NCBI GenBank assembly: GCA_900552845.1 | Contig: USBC01000067.1 | Coordinates: forward strand, 1 to 8,929 | Origin: an uncultured Oscillospiraceae bacterium | GTDB taxonomy: Bacteria > Bacillota > Clostridia > Oscillospirales > Ruminococcaceae | DNA: 8,929 nt | Direction of reading: 5' to 3' | Part shown: positions 1-6,117 of the stretch, one piece after another | Numbering within the stretch: position 1 is the first letter of the stretch | Layout: each line of letters opens with the position of its first letter | The notes under the pieces: model-generated | What the model was told of the DNA's origin: nothing | Seen by the model: only the letters and a program-made list of their open reading frames with translations | The model's database searches: none | Position numbers and translations under genes: made by a program

Positions 1-208
1 TGTTTACGCGCCCATCTACAACCGCCTCCTCGGCATACGCCTGTCCAACGTAGATTTCTACGCTCCGGTCCATACCACCCTTTGCGTGTACCACGACGAC
101 TACGGCGACTACTCGACCAACGAGCCGACCATGGACGGCACAGCCAGCCTGTCGTTCTACCTGTCCGCCATGCAGCAGATGGGGCAGAAACAGGCCGAGG
201 GCAAATAA
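1..208 (+). CDS. 3' end of an unidentified protein (partial, 68 residues visible)
   Basis: An open frame enters from the left edge, with its first complete codon at position 2, and ends at TAA 206-208. The visible 68 residues begin VYAPIYNRLLGI, are rich in Tyr, Asp and Asn in the middle (VYHDDYGDYSTN) and end in a polar tail, QQMGQKQAEGK. There is no membrane segment, no sorting signal (no LPxTG- or NPQTN-like motif followed by a hydrophobic stretch) and no motif I recognise. The frame is credible because the composition is protein-like without low complexity, and it stops just before a GC-rich hairpin region. It lies upstream of the large sortase gene on the same strand, but 269 bp and a probable new promoter separate them, so operon membership is doubtful. 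No function is assigned. Confidence 0.6.
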   Translation, partial: VYAPIYNRLLGIRLSNVDFYAPVHTTLCVYHDDYGDYSTNEPTMDGTASLSFYLSAMQQMGQKQAEGK

Positions 209-380
209 TCTCTCCCCAAGCGCGGGGCAAAAAAATGCGCCGCCCCACGGGGGGGCCCGGGGCCCCCCCCCCGGGGGGCGCCGCCGCCGCTGCGGACCCC
301 GCCCGCATAAACCGCCCTGCGGGGGTTTTGGGCTGCGCCCCGCCCGTCTTTCGCAAAAGCCGATGCTTTTCGGCAAAGTT
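209..380. repeat. GC-rich hairpin and G/C homopolymer region between genes
   Basis: This gene-free stretch starts with a block of alternating homopolymers: 7 G (249-255), 3 C, 4 G, 10 C (263-272) and 6 G (273-278). Next come CCCCGC (297-302) pairing with GCGGGG (319-324) ahead of a short GTTTTG, and GGGC/GCCC (330-333 with 337-340). Last is a hairpin at 348-378, where CTTT and AAAAGC pair with GCTTTT and AAAG around CGAT. The 297-324 hairpin could act as a weak terminator for the upstream gene, but its T-tract is only four bases long. The region resembles the intergenic GC-rich repeats elsewhere in this window. I see no ORF here with a credible ribosome binding site. Confidence 0.5.
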
Positions 381-389
381 CACACCTTA

Positions 390-419
390 TTCGCATTCTA
401 TTATCAGCCACGATAAAAT
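390..419 (+). promoter_or_regulatory. Probable sigma-A promoter for the CinA-like/sortase gene
   Basis: TTCGCA (390-395) and TAAAAT (414-419) are separated by 18 bases, matching the consensus hexamers at 4 of 6 and 5 of 6 positions. The pair sits at the switch from GC-rich to AT-rich sequence. It would give a leader of roughly 50 nt carrying the AGGAGG site at 458-463. This is a pattern match only. Other AT-rich hexamers occur between 380 and 445, including around the palindrome TGATATCA (432-439). Confidence 0.35.
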
Positions 420-457
420 TTCGTGCTAAACTGATATCAATAATTATGTCCGCACAT

Positions 458-463
458 AGGAGG
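458..463 (+). promoter_or_regulatory. Ribosome binding site with unusually long spacing
   Basis: A perfect AGGAGG lies 14 bases before the ATG at 478. That is longer than the 8-9 bases seen for dnaG and rpoD in this window. No ATG, GTG or TTG lies in frame between the site and position 478, so ATG 478 remains the start. Confidence 0.6.
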
Positions 464-477
464 TCGAAAGCCGTCCC

Positions 478-3400
478 ATGAAGATCACCGTTCTTGCCGT
501 AGGCAGCGAGGCGCAGTATCAACCTACCTTTGATACCGCCTACCAATATCTGAAAAAGGAAACCGCCTCTCTTTCGGCGGAGCTTTCCTATGCCATCTGC
601 CGTCCGGAGCCCACCGGGCTGTTCGCCGCCATGCGTCAGGCCATGAGCCAAAGCGAAGCGGTCATTCTGCTGCTCTCTCCGGAGCCCGCCGCCGTTTCCA
701 CGGCGCTGCGGGTCGTCTGCGGCGGTCTGGAGCGCTCTGCCGCCACCGATGCCGCTTTGCAAAAGCAGCTGGAGGCACGGGCTGCCCGTATGGGTCTTTC
801 GCTCAGCTTCGAGCAGCTTGCGGATTATGCCTCCTTCCCGTCAGGCGCCACCCTGCTGCCCAATCCGCAGGGCTTGGTTCAGGGCTATGCCATCACCGCA
901 CGCCGGCAGCTTTTAATGGCGCTGCCCGCCCTCCCCGGCGAGCTCTCCGCTCTCTACCCCTCCGCGGTGCGCCCCCTGCTGGGCAGGCTGGCGGGGCTGG
1001 CGGCAAGCTACGGCACCGTTCGTGTGCTGGAGCTGGATCAGTTCTCGGTACCGCAGGAGATCACCCGCCTCAGCCAGAACCCCCACTTAAAGCTCACCTC
1101 CCGCCATCAGTGCGGCGATTATGAGATCAATATCGAAGCCACCGGCGCCACTCAGGCAGAGTCCGACGACTACCTCCAGCGGGCGATCGGTCATATGCAG
1201 CAGACCTTCGGCATTTACCTCTACTGCATCGGCAACCGCCCCCTCCCGCAAATCGTCGTGGACGGGCTGATCCGCCACGGACTCACCCTTTCCACTGCTG
1301 AATGGGGCACCGGCGGGCTGCTTTCCGGGCAGCTTTCCGCCGTTGTCGGTGCGGGCGGCTGCTACCGCGCCTCCTACAATGACACCCACATCGGGCAGGA
1401 GCTTACGCTCCCCCGCCGTCTTTTGCAGGAGCCGTCTGAAAATGCCGCCGTTATCGCCGGTCTTCTGGCGCAGCAAAGCCGCCGTGCCGGTCACACCGCT
1501 TTGGGGCTCGGCGTCTATTGTCCGGCAGGCAGCGGCTCGCTGCATGTTGCCCTTGCCGATAAAAACCGCATTTGGAACCGCCGTCTCTCGGTCGCGGAGC
1601 TGCGGCGGGAGGATACCCCTCAGATCGCCGTTTGGCAGGCAATGAATGTTCTTCGTCTTTATACCGCTCAATATCCCAAGCAGCTCCCCGGTGGCATAGA
1701 GCCTGCCGAGCTGGAGAAGCGTGCCGGTCTTGGCGCCCTGTTTGCCCGCAATGCCCACCATTCTGCCAAAGCACCGGTAAATACCGTCGGAAAGGAATCA
1801 AAACCCGCCATGGAAAATAAGAGCCGCATCAAATCCCGTCCTGCCGCCGAAGCCACCGGTGCCGAGGCGATCCGGGGCACCAACCTCATTCAGCGCATCA
1901 AGATGAAGGCGCTCACCAAAAGTGACAAGATCCGCATTGCGGCACTCGCTCTGTGCGTGGTGGTATTTGCCGCTTCGCTCATCTACATTCTGGGCAATAA
2001 GATGCAGTCCATCAATAACGGCAAGCTCTCCGATGAGCTGTCGAACCTTTACGACCCCAATGCCACCAATACCAGCACCGTGAATAAGGACGGCTACCCC
2101 AATAACTATATTGCGGGCTTCGAGGCTTTGTATAAGCGCAACCCCGATATCGCCGGCTGGATCAAGATCCCCGATACCAAGCTGGATTACGCCGTCATGC
2201 AGGCGGAGGATAATGATAAATACCACCGCACCGATATCGACCTCAAGAAGAACGACTGGGGTATCCCCTATGTCGATTTCCGCGTCGATCAGGAAAAGCC
2301 CTCCTACAATACCGTTATTTACGGTCACAATATGGGCGACGGCACCATGTTCGGCTACCTGCAGGGGTACAAAAAGCTCAGCTACTACCAGCAGCACCCG
2401 CTCATCAGCTATAACAGCGTCTACCGCAAGGATATGTACAAGATCTTTGCCGTTGTCGTCTGCAAAGCCGATGACCCCGATTTCGACTACCACAATTTCA
2501 TCGACAGCGACAGCGATGCCGCCAAGAATGAATACATCGAAAAGATCATGGAGCGTTCCATCATCAAAACCACCGTAGATGTCAAGGCAAGCGACCGTCT
2601 GCTTACCCTTTCCACCTGCGATTACACCTTCCGTGATCCCGATACCAACAAGCTCATTGCCCGTCTGGTTGTGTTTGCCCGTGCGCTGCGCGATGGGGAA
2701 AGCGAAACCGTCAATGTCAATGCCGCATCTCTCAACCCCAACCCGCTCATGCCCAAGCAGTGGTATGAATACATCAAGAAGCAGCAGGAAAAGAAGGCTG
2801 CCGCCGAGCTGGAAAAGGAGCAGAAGGCTTACATTGCCCTGTGGCTCACCGCGGATGAGGCTGCCGATACCAGCCTGACCACTGCCGAACTGTACGCCAA
2901 GGCGCAGGATCGCGCGGCGCTGGCGGAGCGCTGCCTCACTACGGAGGAGCTGTCCGCCGAGGATCGCACGCCGGAAACCATCAAGGCACTCATCGAGTTC
3001 CGCAAGAAGCTCTTTGTCATGCTGCTGACGCAGGAGGAAGAGGCACAGAATACCGCCAGCAAGAAGCTTGTCCTCTGTCAGGAGCGTCTGGATATCCTCC
3101 AGCAGAAGGTCGACTTCGAAGATGAAAAGAATATCCCGCTGTTTGATGATAAGGTTCTCTATGCCACCAAGTGGGAGCAGCTTCAGCCCCGCTACAAGCT
3201 GCTCAGCAAGGAAAAGAAGACCTGGAAGCTGTACCTCACGGTCAAGGACGTCCGCGACCTTGAAAAGATCGACGGAGAAAAGCTGCAAAAGCTCTTCGAG
3301 GCGAACCAGCAAAAAGCCAAGAAATACCTCACTGAGGAGCAGATCGCCCAGTACGAGACTTGGGAGAAGCTCTCCGTTGCCGTCACCAAGGCAGAGGCGA

Positions 3401-4266
3401 CCCGCAAGGCGCTGGAGGCAGAGGGTCTTGCCGCCGGTCTTACCCAGTCCGAAATGGATAAGCTGAGCCTTGCCGACCTCAAGAAGGCAGTAGATAAGAA
3501 GAAGAATCAAGGTGAGATCAACAAGACCATCGAGGCCATCAAGGTGCTCAATCCCAATGCCACCGGCGCCAACGGCACCGCCCTCACCGATATGACCCTT
3601 GATGAGCTGAAAACGCTGCTTGGCACGCTCCAGCAGGAGCGCGCCACGCTGGAGGCAGCGGCAAAGGCTGCCGGTATGACCGTCGATGAGATCAAGAAGT
3701 ACCCCAGCAACTCCGCTCTTCAGCAGGTTCTCAATGAAAGGCAGAAGGGACAGCGCGAGGCTCTCATCAAAGAGATTCTCGCCATGGAGGGGCACCCCCC
3801 CGAGAGTGAGCTGCAGAACAAAACCCTTGATGAGCTGAAGGCGATCAAGGCGCAGCTTGCCGATCAGGTCGCCCTGCGTGCCTCTCTCATCAGCGAAATC
3901 AAGGCACTGGCAGCGGAGCTGGGCGAAAGCGTTGATGAAAATGCCCTCAATGCCATGACTCTCGACCAGCTCACTGCCAAGAAGCAGGAGCTGCAGCAGA
4001 AGAAAGCAGAATCGCAGCGTCAGGCAAACCTTGATGCCATTCGTGTGCTGGATCCCGATGCCGCCGCGTCGCTTCAGAATTCCGATGCGGCCTCCATCGC
4101 CAGCAAGCTCAGCGAGCTGCAAGCCATTCGTGCCAATCTGGAGGCAACCGCCCGCGGGCTGGGGATAGACCCCGCCCAGTATCCCACCAATGCAGCGCTC
4201 GATCAGGCAATCAAGGATAAGCAGCAGTCCTCCGGCGGCGGCATCGTCATTCTTCCCACCGGCTGA
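478..4266 (+). CDS. Degenerate CinA-like domain fused to a membrane-anchored class B sortase with a long helical tail
   Basis: Residues 1-170 resemble the MoCF-type domain of CinA (MKITVLAVGSE start; LLPNPQGLVQGYAI near 126-139, then ALPALPGEL). Residues 178-250 match CinA's middle domain and 256-400 its C-terminal NMN-deamidase domain. The family motifs are eroded: GGLGPT is LSPEPA near residue 66, and AESCTGG is AEWGTGG (274-280), losing the catalytic serine. A basic linker leads to one membrane segment (487-506) with positive charges on the N-terminal side, placing CinA inside and the rest outside. Residues 545-740 are a class B sortase, a cysteine transpeptidase that joins surface proteins to the cell wall, with His617 (YGHN), Cys714 (LSTCDY) and Arg729 intact. 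Residues 745-1262 are Lys/Glu/Ala/Leu-rich, predicted helical and repeated, ending ILPTG. There is no signal peptide apart from the internal anchor. The sortase call is firm, the CinA homology good, and the function of the fusion unknown. Confidence 0.9.
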   Translation: MKITVLAVGSEAQYQPTFDTAYQYLKKETASLSAELSYAICRPEPTGLFAAMRQAMSQSEAVILLLSPEPAAVSTALRVVCGGLERSAATDAALQKQLEARAARMGLSLSFEQLADYASFPSGATLLPNPQGLVQGYAITARRQLLMALPALPGELSALYPSAVRPLLGRLAGLAASYGTVRVLELDQFSVPQEITRLSQNPHLKLTSRHQCGDYEINIEATGATQAESDDYLQRAIGHMQQTFGIYLYCIGNRPLPQIVVDGLIRHGLTLSTAEWGTGGLLSGQLSAVVGAGGCYRASYNDTHIGQELTLPRRLLQEPSENAAVIAGLLAQQSRRAGHTALGLGVYCPAGSGSLHVALADKNRIWNRRLSVAELRREDTPQIAVWQAMNVLRLYTAQYPKQLPGGIEPAELEKRAGLGALFARNAHHSAKAPVNTVGKESKPAMENKSRIKSRPAAEATGAEAIRGTNLIQRIKMKALTKSDKIRIAALALCVVVFAASLIYILGNKMQSINNGKLSDELSNLYDPNATNTSTVNKDGYPNNYIAGFEALYKRNPDIAGWIKIPDTKLDYAVMQAEDNDKYHRTDIDLKKNDWGIPYVDFRVDQEKPSYNTVIYGHNMGDGTMFGYLQGYKKLSYYQQHPLISYNSVYRKDMYKIFAVVVCKADDPDFDYHNFIDSDSDAAKNEYIEKIMERSIIKTTVDVKASDRLLTLSTCDYTFRDPDTNKLIARLVVFARALRDGESETVNVNAASLNPNPLMPKQWYEYIKKQQEKKAAAELEKEQKAYIALWLTADEAADTSLTTAELYAKAQDRAALAERCLTTEELSAEDRTPETIKALIEFRKKLFVMLLTQEEEAQNTASKKLVLCQERLDILQQKVDFEDEKNIPLFDDKVLYATKWEQLQPRYKLLSKEKKTWKLYLTVKDVRDLEKIDGEKLQKLFEANQQKAKKYLTEEQIAQYETWEKLSVAVTKAEATRKALEAEGLAAGLTQSEMDKLSLADLKKAVDKKKNQGEINKTIEAIKVLNPNATGANGTALTDMTLDELKTLLGTLQQERATLEAAAKAAGMTVDEIKKYPSNSALQQVLNERQKGQREALIKEILAMEGHPPESELQNKTLDELKAIKAQLADQVALRASLISEIKALAAELGESVDENALNAMTLDQLTAKKQELQQKKAESQRQANLDAIRVLDPDAAASLQNSDAASIASKLSELQAIRANLEATARGLGIDPAQYPTNAALDQAIKDKQQSSGGGIVILPTG
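1789..1812 (+). promoter_or_regulatory. Possible internal translation start giving the sortase half alone
   Basis: GGAAAGGA (1789-1796) precedes an in-frame ATG at 1810-1812 (Met445) by 13 bases. Starting here would yield an 818-residue protein with a short basic N-terminus, the membrane segment and the sortase, which is the usual layout of a stand-alone sortase. The site is purine-rich but weaker than the AGGAGG at the main start, so use of it is a guess. Confidence 0.25.
3403..4227 (+). repeat. Diverged helical repeats in the C-terminal tail of the sortase fusion
   Basis: The encoded tail (about residues 976-1250) contains related units of roughly 35-70 residues. The motif LxLDELK or similar recurs as LSLADLKKAV (996), MTLDELKTLL (1039), KTLDELKAIK (1115) and MTLDQLTAKK (1160). 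A longer pair is residues 1018-1091 (IEAIKVLNPNATG…YPSNSALQQVL) against 1185-1250 (LDAIRVLDPDAAA…YPTNAALDQAI). The units are short helices of coiled-coil character rich in Lys, Glu, Ala and Gln. Identity is moderate, so the duplication is old. Confidence 0.65.
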
Positions 4267-4309
4267 CCCCCTGCGGGCGCTTCCACCGCATAAAGGAAGC
4301 GAAAGGGTC
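4265..4309 (+). other. Hairpin overlapping the stop codon of the sortase fusion
   Basis: GACCC (4265-4269) pairs with GGGTC (4305-4309), and inside it CGCTTCC (4278-4284) pairs with GGAAGCG (4295-4301) around a 10-base loop. No T-tract follows, so it is not itself a terminator. It may protect the 3' end of the mRNA upstream of the true terminator at 4340-4398. Confidence 0.3.
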
Positions 4310-4339
4310 GCAAGACACCTGTTCCCATGTACATAAACC

Positions 4340-4398
4340 GAAAAATCCCCGCTGCGGCAATCACCTCAGATTGCTGCAGCGGGGTTCTTATTATTTTT
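4340..4398. terminator. Bidirectional intrinsic terminator between converging genes
   Basis: A 15-bp stem pairs CCCCGCTGCGGCAAT (4347-4361) with ATTGCTGCAGCGGGG (4370-4384), with a single G-T opposition and an 8-base loop. On the plus strand it is followed by TTCTTATTATTTTT (4385-4398), ending the sortase-fusion transcript. On the minus strand it is followed by ATTTTTC (4346-4340), ending the dnaG-rpoD-Rrf2 transcript just after the Rrf2 stop codon at 4410. Confidence 0.9.
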
Positions 4399-4409
4399 AC
4401 GCCGCCTGC

Positions 4410-4823
4410 TCACGGCTCGTCCAGCAGGTCACCGAATTTAATGCCCTCCAGCTTTTTCCGCACCATCTCGGAAATATCGGCATAGATCCGGCTGAATTTG
4501 CATACCATGCACGCCTGTCGGTTGCGGTTGCAGGTGTACTCGTCCTCATTCAGGCATCGGCTGATGGCATAGGGGCCCTCTACCTGCTCTATCACCTCGT
4601 ACAGCGAGATCTCCTTCGAATTTTTCGCCAGCTCATAGCCGCCGCCCGCACCCTTGTAGCTTTTTATCAGACCACCCGCCACCAGCTTCCGCAGGATCTT
4701 CAGCGAAAACCGCAGCGTCACGCCGGTCTGCTCGGCAATGGCTGCCGCCTCCATTCGTCCGCCGTTCTGCGCCAGGCAGTAAACGATCCGTACCGCATAG
4801 TCGGATTCCAGTGTGATATGCAC
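4410..4823 (-). CDS. Rrf2/IscR-family transcriptional regulator with a cysteine cluster
   Basis: This 137-residue protein has the normal length and layout of Rrf2 regulators. An N-terminal winged helix-turn-helix carries the family pattern (ESDYAVRIVYCLA, then AAAIAEQTGV, then GGGYELAK with the glycine-rich wing at 58-63). A C-terminal dimerisation helix (about 110-127) follows a cysteine cluster at Cys90, Cys98, Cys105 and Cys108. Family members such as IscR and NsrR bind an Fe-S cluster through three cysteines in this region, so iron-sulfur or redox/NO sensing is likely but not shown. The start is GTG at 4823-4821, with GGGAGG about 7 bases upstream. It begins 15 bases after the rpoD stop and ends 11 bases before the shared terminator, so it is probably the last gene of the dnaG-rpoD transcript. 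Its targets cannot be read from the window. Confidence 0.9.
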   Translation of the reverse strand: MHITLESDYAVRIVYCLAQNGGRMEAAAIAEQTGVTLRFSLKILRKLVAGGLIKSYKGAGGGYELAKNSKEISLYEVIEQVEGPYAISRCLNEDEYTCNRNRQACMVCKFSRIYADISEMVRKKLEGIKFGDLLDEP

Positions 4824-4838
4824 CGTTCTCCCTCCCTT

Positions 4839-5912
4839 TTATTCCAGAAAGTCCTTCAGCTTCTTGCTGCGGCTGGGGTGACGCAGCTTCCGCAGTGCCT
4901 TCGCCTCAATCTGCCGGATTCTTTCACGGGTAACATTAAATTCCTTTCCTACCTCCTCCAGCGTGCGGGCGCGTCCGTCCTCCAAGCCGAACCGCAGGCG
5001 CAGCACCTTTTCCTCACGGGGGGTCAGGGTAGCAAGCACCTCTGCAAGCTGCTCCTTCAGCATGGTGTGTCCCGCCACATCGCTGGGTGATGGTGCGTCC
5101 TCATCAGGGATAAAGTCTCCCAGATGGCTGTCCTCCTCCTCACCAATGGGCGTTTCCAGCGAAACCGGCTCCTGCGCCACGCGCATGATCTCCCTTACCT
5201 TTTCCACCGGCATCTCCAGCTTTTCGGCGATCTGCTCGTTGGTCGGCTCGTGACCGTTCTCGTGCAGCAGCTGGCTGTTCACCTTTTTCACCTTGTTGAT
5301 GGTCTCCACCATGTGTACCGGAATGCGAATGGTACGCGCCTGGTCGGCAATGGCACGGGTGATTGCCTGCCGGATCCACCATGTTGCATAGGTGGAGAAC
5401 TTAAAGCCCTTGGTGTGGTCAAACTTCTCAACCGCCTTGATCAAGCCCAGATTGCCCTCCTGAATGAGGTCAAGGAACTGCATGCCGCGTCCCACATAGC
5501 GCTTGGCAATGGAAACCACCAGACGGAGGTTCGCCTCGGAAAGACGCTTCTTTGCCGCCACATCGCCCTCCGACATGCGGATCGCCAGCTCGACCTCCTC
5601 CTCGGCGGAAAGCAGCGGCACCCGCCCGATCTCCTTCAGATACACCTTTACCGGGTCATCGATGCTGATGCCGTCGGCGTTCAGCACATTTTCCAGCTCC
5701 TCGTTGCTCGCCGGTGCAATGCTCTCTCCACCATCGTCCTCCACGATTTCAATGTTGTATGTCTCAAAGGTATCATACAGCTTGTCCACCTGCTCCACAT
5801 CGTAGTCCAGCTCCTCCAGTGCGTCGCTGATCTCCTTGGTGGTCAGGCGTCCCTTCTGCTTGCCGCTCTCCAGCAATTCTTTGAGTACCTGCTTCTTATC
5901 CTGTGTCGCCAT
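4839..5912 (-). CDS. rpoD: Housekeeping RNA polymerase sigma factor (sigma-A/RpoD)
   Basis: This primary sigma factor directs core RNA polymerase to most promoters through the -10 and -35 elements. The 357-residue length suits the short Gram-positive form. A reduced region 1.1 occupies about 1-75. Region 1.2 follows (DPVKVYLKEIG, 86-96), then region 2 at about 118-190 with the core-binding and -10 recognition signatures NLRLVVSIAKRY (128-139), LDLIQEGNLGLIKAVEKFD (147-165) and FSTYATWWIRQAITRAI (172-188). Region 3 is at about 195-270. Region 4 carries the -35 helix-turn-helix TLEEVGKEFNVTRERIRQIE (317-336). I chose ATG 5912 because AAGGAGG (5927-5921) lies 8 bases upstream and the protein then starts MATQDKK. 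The frame stays open another 77 codons through the hairpin region, but that sequence is low-complexity and not sigma-like. The gene follows dnaG, the conserved bacterial order. Confidence 0.98.
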   Translation of the reverse strand: MATQDKKQVLKELLESGKQKGRLTTKEISDALEELDYDVEQVDKLYDTFETYNIEIVEDDGGESIAPASNEELENVLNADGISIDDPVKVYLKEIGRVPLLSAEEEVELAIRMSEGDVAAKKRLSEANLRLVVSIAKRYVGRGMQFLDLIQEGNLGLIKAVEKFDHTKGFKFSTYATWWIRQAITRAIADQARTIRIPVHMVETINKVKKVNSQLLHENGHEPTNEQIAEKLEMPVEKVREIMRVAQEPVSLETPIGEEEDSHLGDFIPDEDAPSPSDVAGHTMLKEQLAEVLATLTPREEKVLRLRFGLEDGRARTLEEVGKEFNVTRERIRQIEAKALRKLRHPSRSKKLKDFLE

Positions 5913-5920
5913 CTGTTGCT

Positions 5921-5927
5921 CCTCCTT
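5921..5927 (-). promoter_or_regulatory. Ribosome binding site that fixes the rpoD start
   Basis: AAGGAGG on the minus strand lies 8 bases before ATG 5912-5910. This supports the 357-residue sigma factor over a longer reading beginning at 6143, which would overlap the end of dnaG. Confidence 0.85.
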
Positions 5928-5966
5928 ATGGGGCTGCACCCCTTCGTTACTGATCCTGATCGGTCT

Positions 5967-6074
5967 TGCGGGGCTTAGTGCGCCCCGCAGGGCGTCCCGA
6001 CTCCGCCGGAACCGGGCGGCTTCGCCGCCTCGCCCGCCTGCGGCGGGCTGCCCTGCGGGCGCCGCTTCCGGCGC
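5967..6074. repeat. Cluster of five GC-rich hairpins between dnaG and rpoD
   Basis: Five perfect inverted repeats lie side by side: TGCGGGGC/GCCCCGCA (5967-5974 with 5982-5989), GGCGGC/GCCGCC (6015-6020 with 6024-6029), GCCCGCC/GGCGGGC (6032-6038 with 6042-6048), GCCC/GGGC (6050-6053 with 6057-6060) and GCGCCG/CGGCGC (6059-6064 with 6069-6074). The last two share two bases and could compete. Most loops are three or four bases. No T-tract follows on the minus strand, so they are not classical terminators. They could set the dnaG-to-rpoD mRNA ratio by attenuation, processing or stabilisation, or be a REP-like repeat. A smaller hairpin (6100-6104 with 6109-6113) lies just after the dnaG stop. 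Confidence 0.65.
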
Positions 6075-6117
6075 AGATTTCCGGTTTTCCCTTTGTTTTG
6101 CGCCGTTTGGCGCCCAT

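Noticed and set aside
82..429. A 115-codon plus-strand frame across the upstream gene end and the GC-rich spacer
   Set aside because: It overlaps the first gene in another frame and then runs through homopolymer sequence, giving Gly/Pro/Ala low complexity and no plausible domain.
1798..4122. A 774-codon open frame antisense to the sortase fusion
   Set aside because: It lies wholly inside the well-supported plus-strand gene, has no ribosome binding site and no recognisable domain. Its Leu/Ile/Gly/Val-rich composition is what the complement of the plus-strand codons would give. It is a shadow frame.
4249..4263. ILPTG as a true LPxTG cell-wall anchor signal
   Set aside because: It has four residues of the five-residue motif and ends the protein directly, with no hydrophobic segment or positive tail. 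The other frames downstream do not supply one, so a frameshifted anchor is also unlikely.
5124..5978. A 284-codon plus-strand frame opposite rpoD
   Set aside because: It is antisense to the fully conserved sigma factor, with Leu/His-rich composition and no own ribosome binding site.
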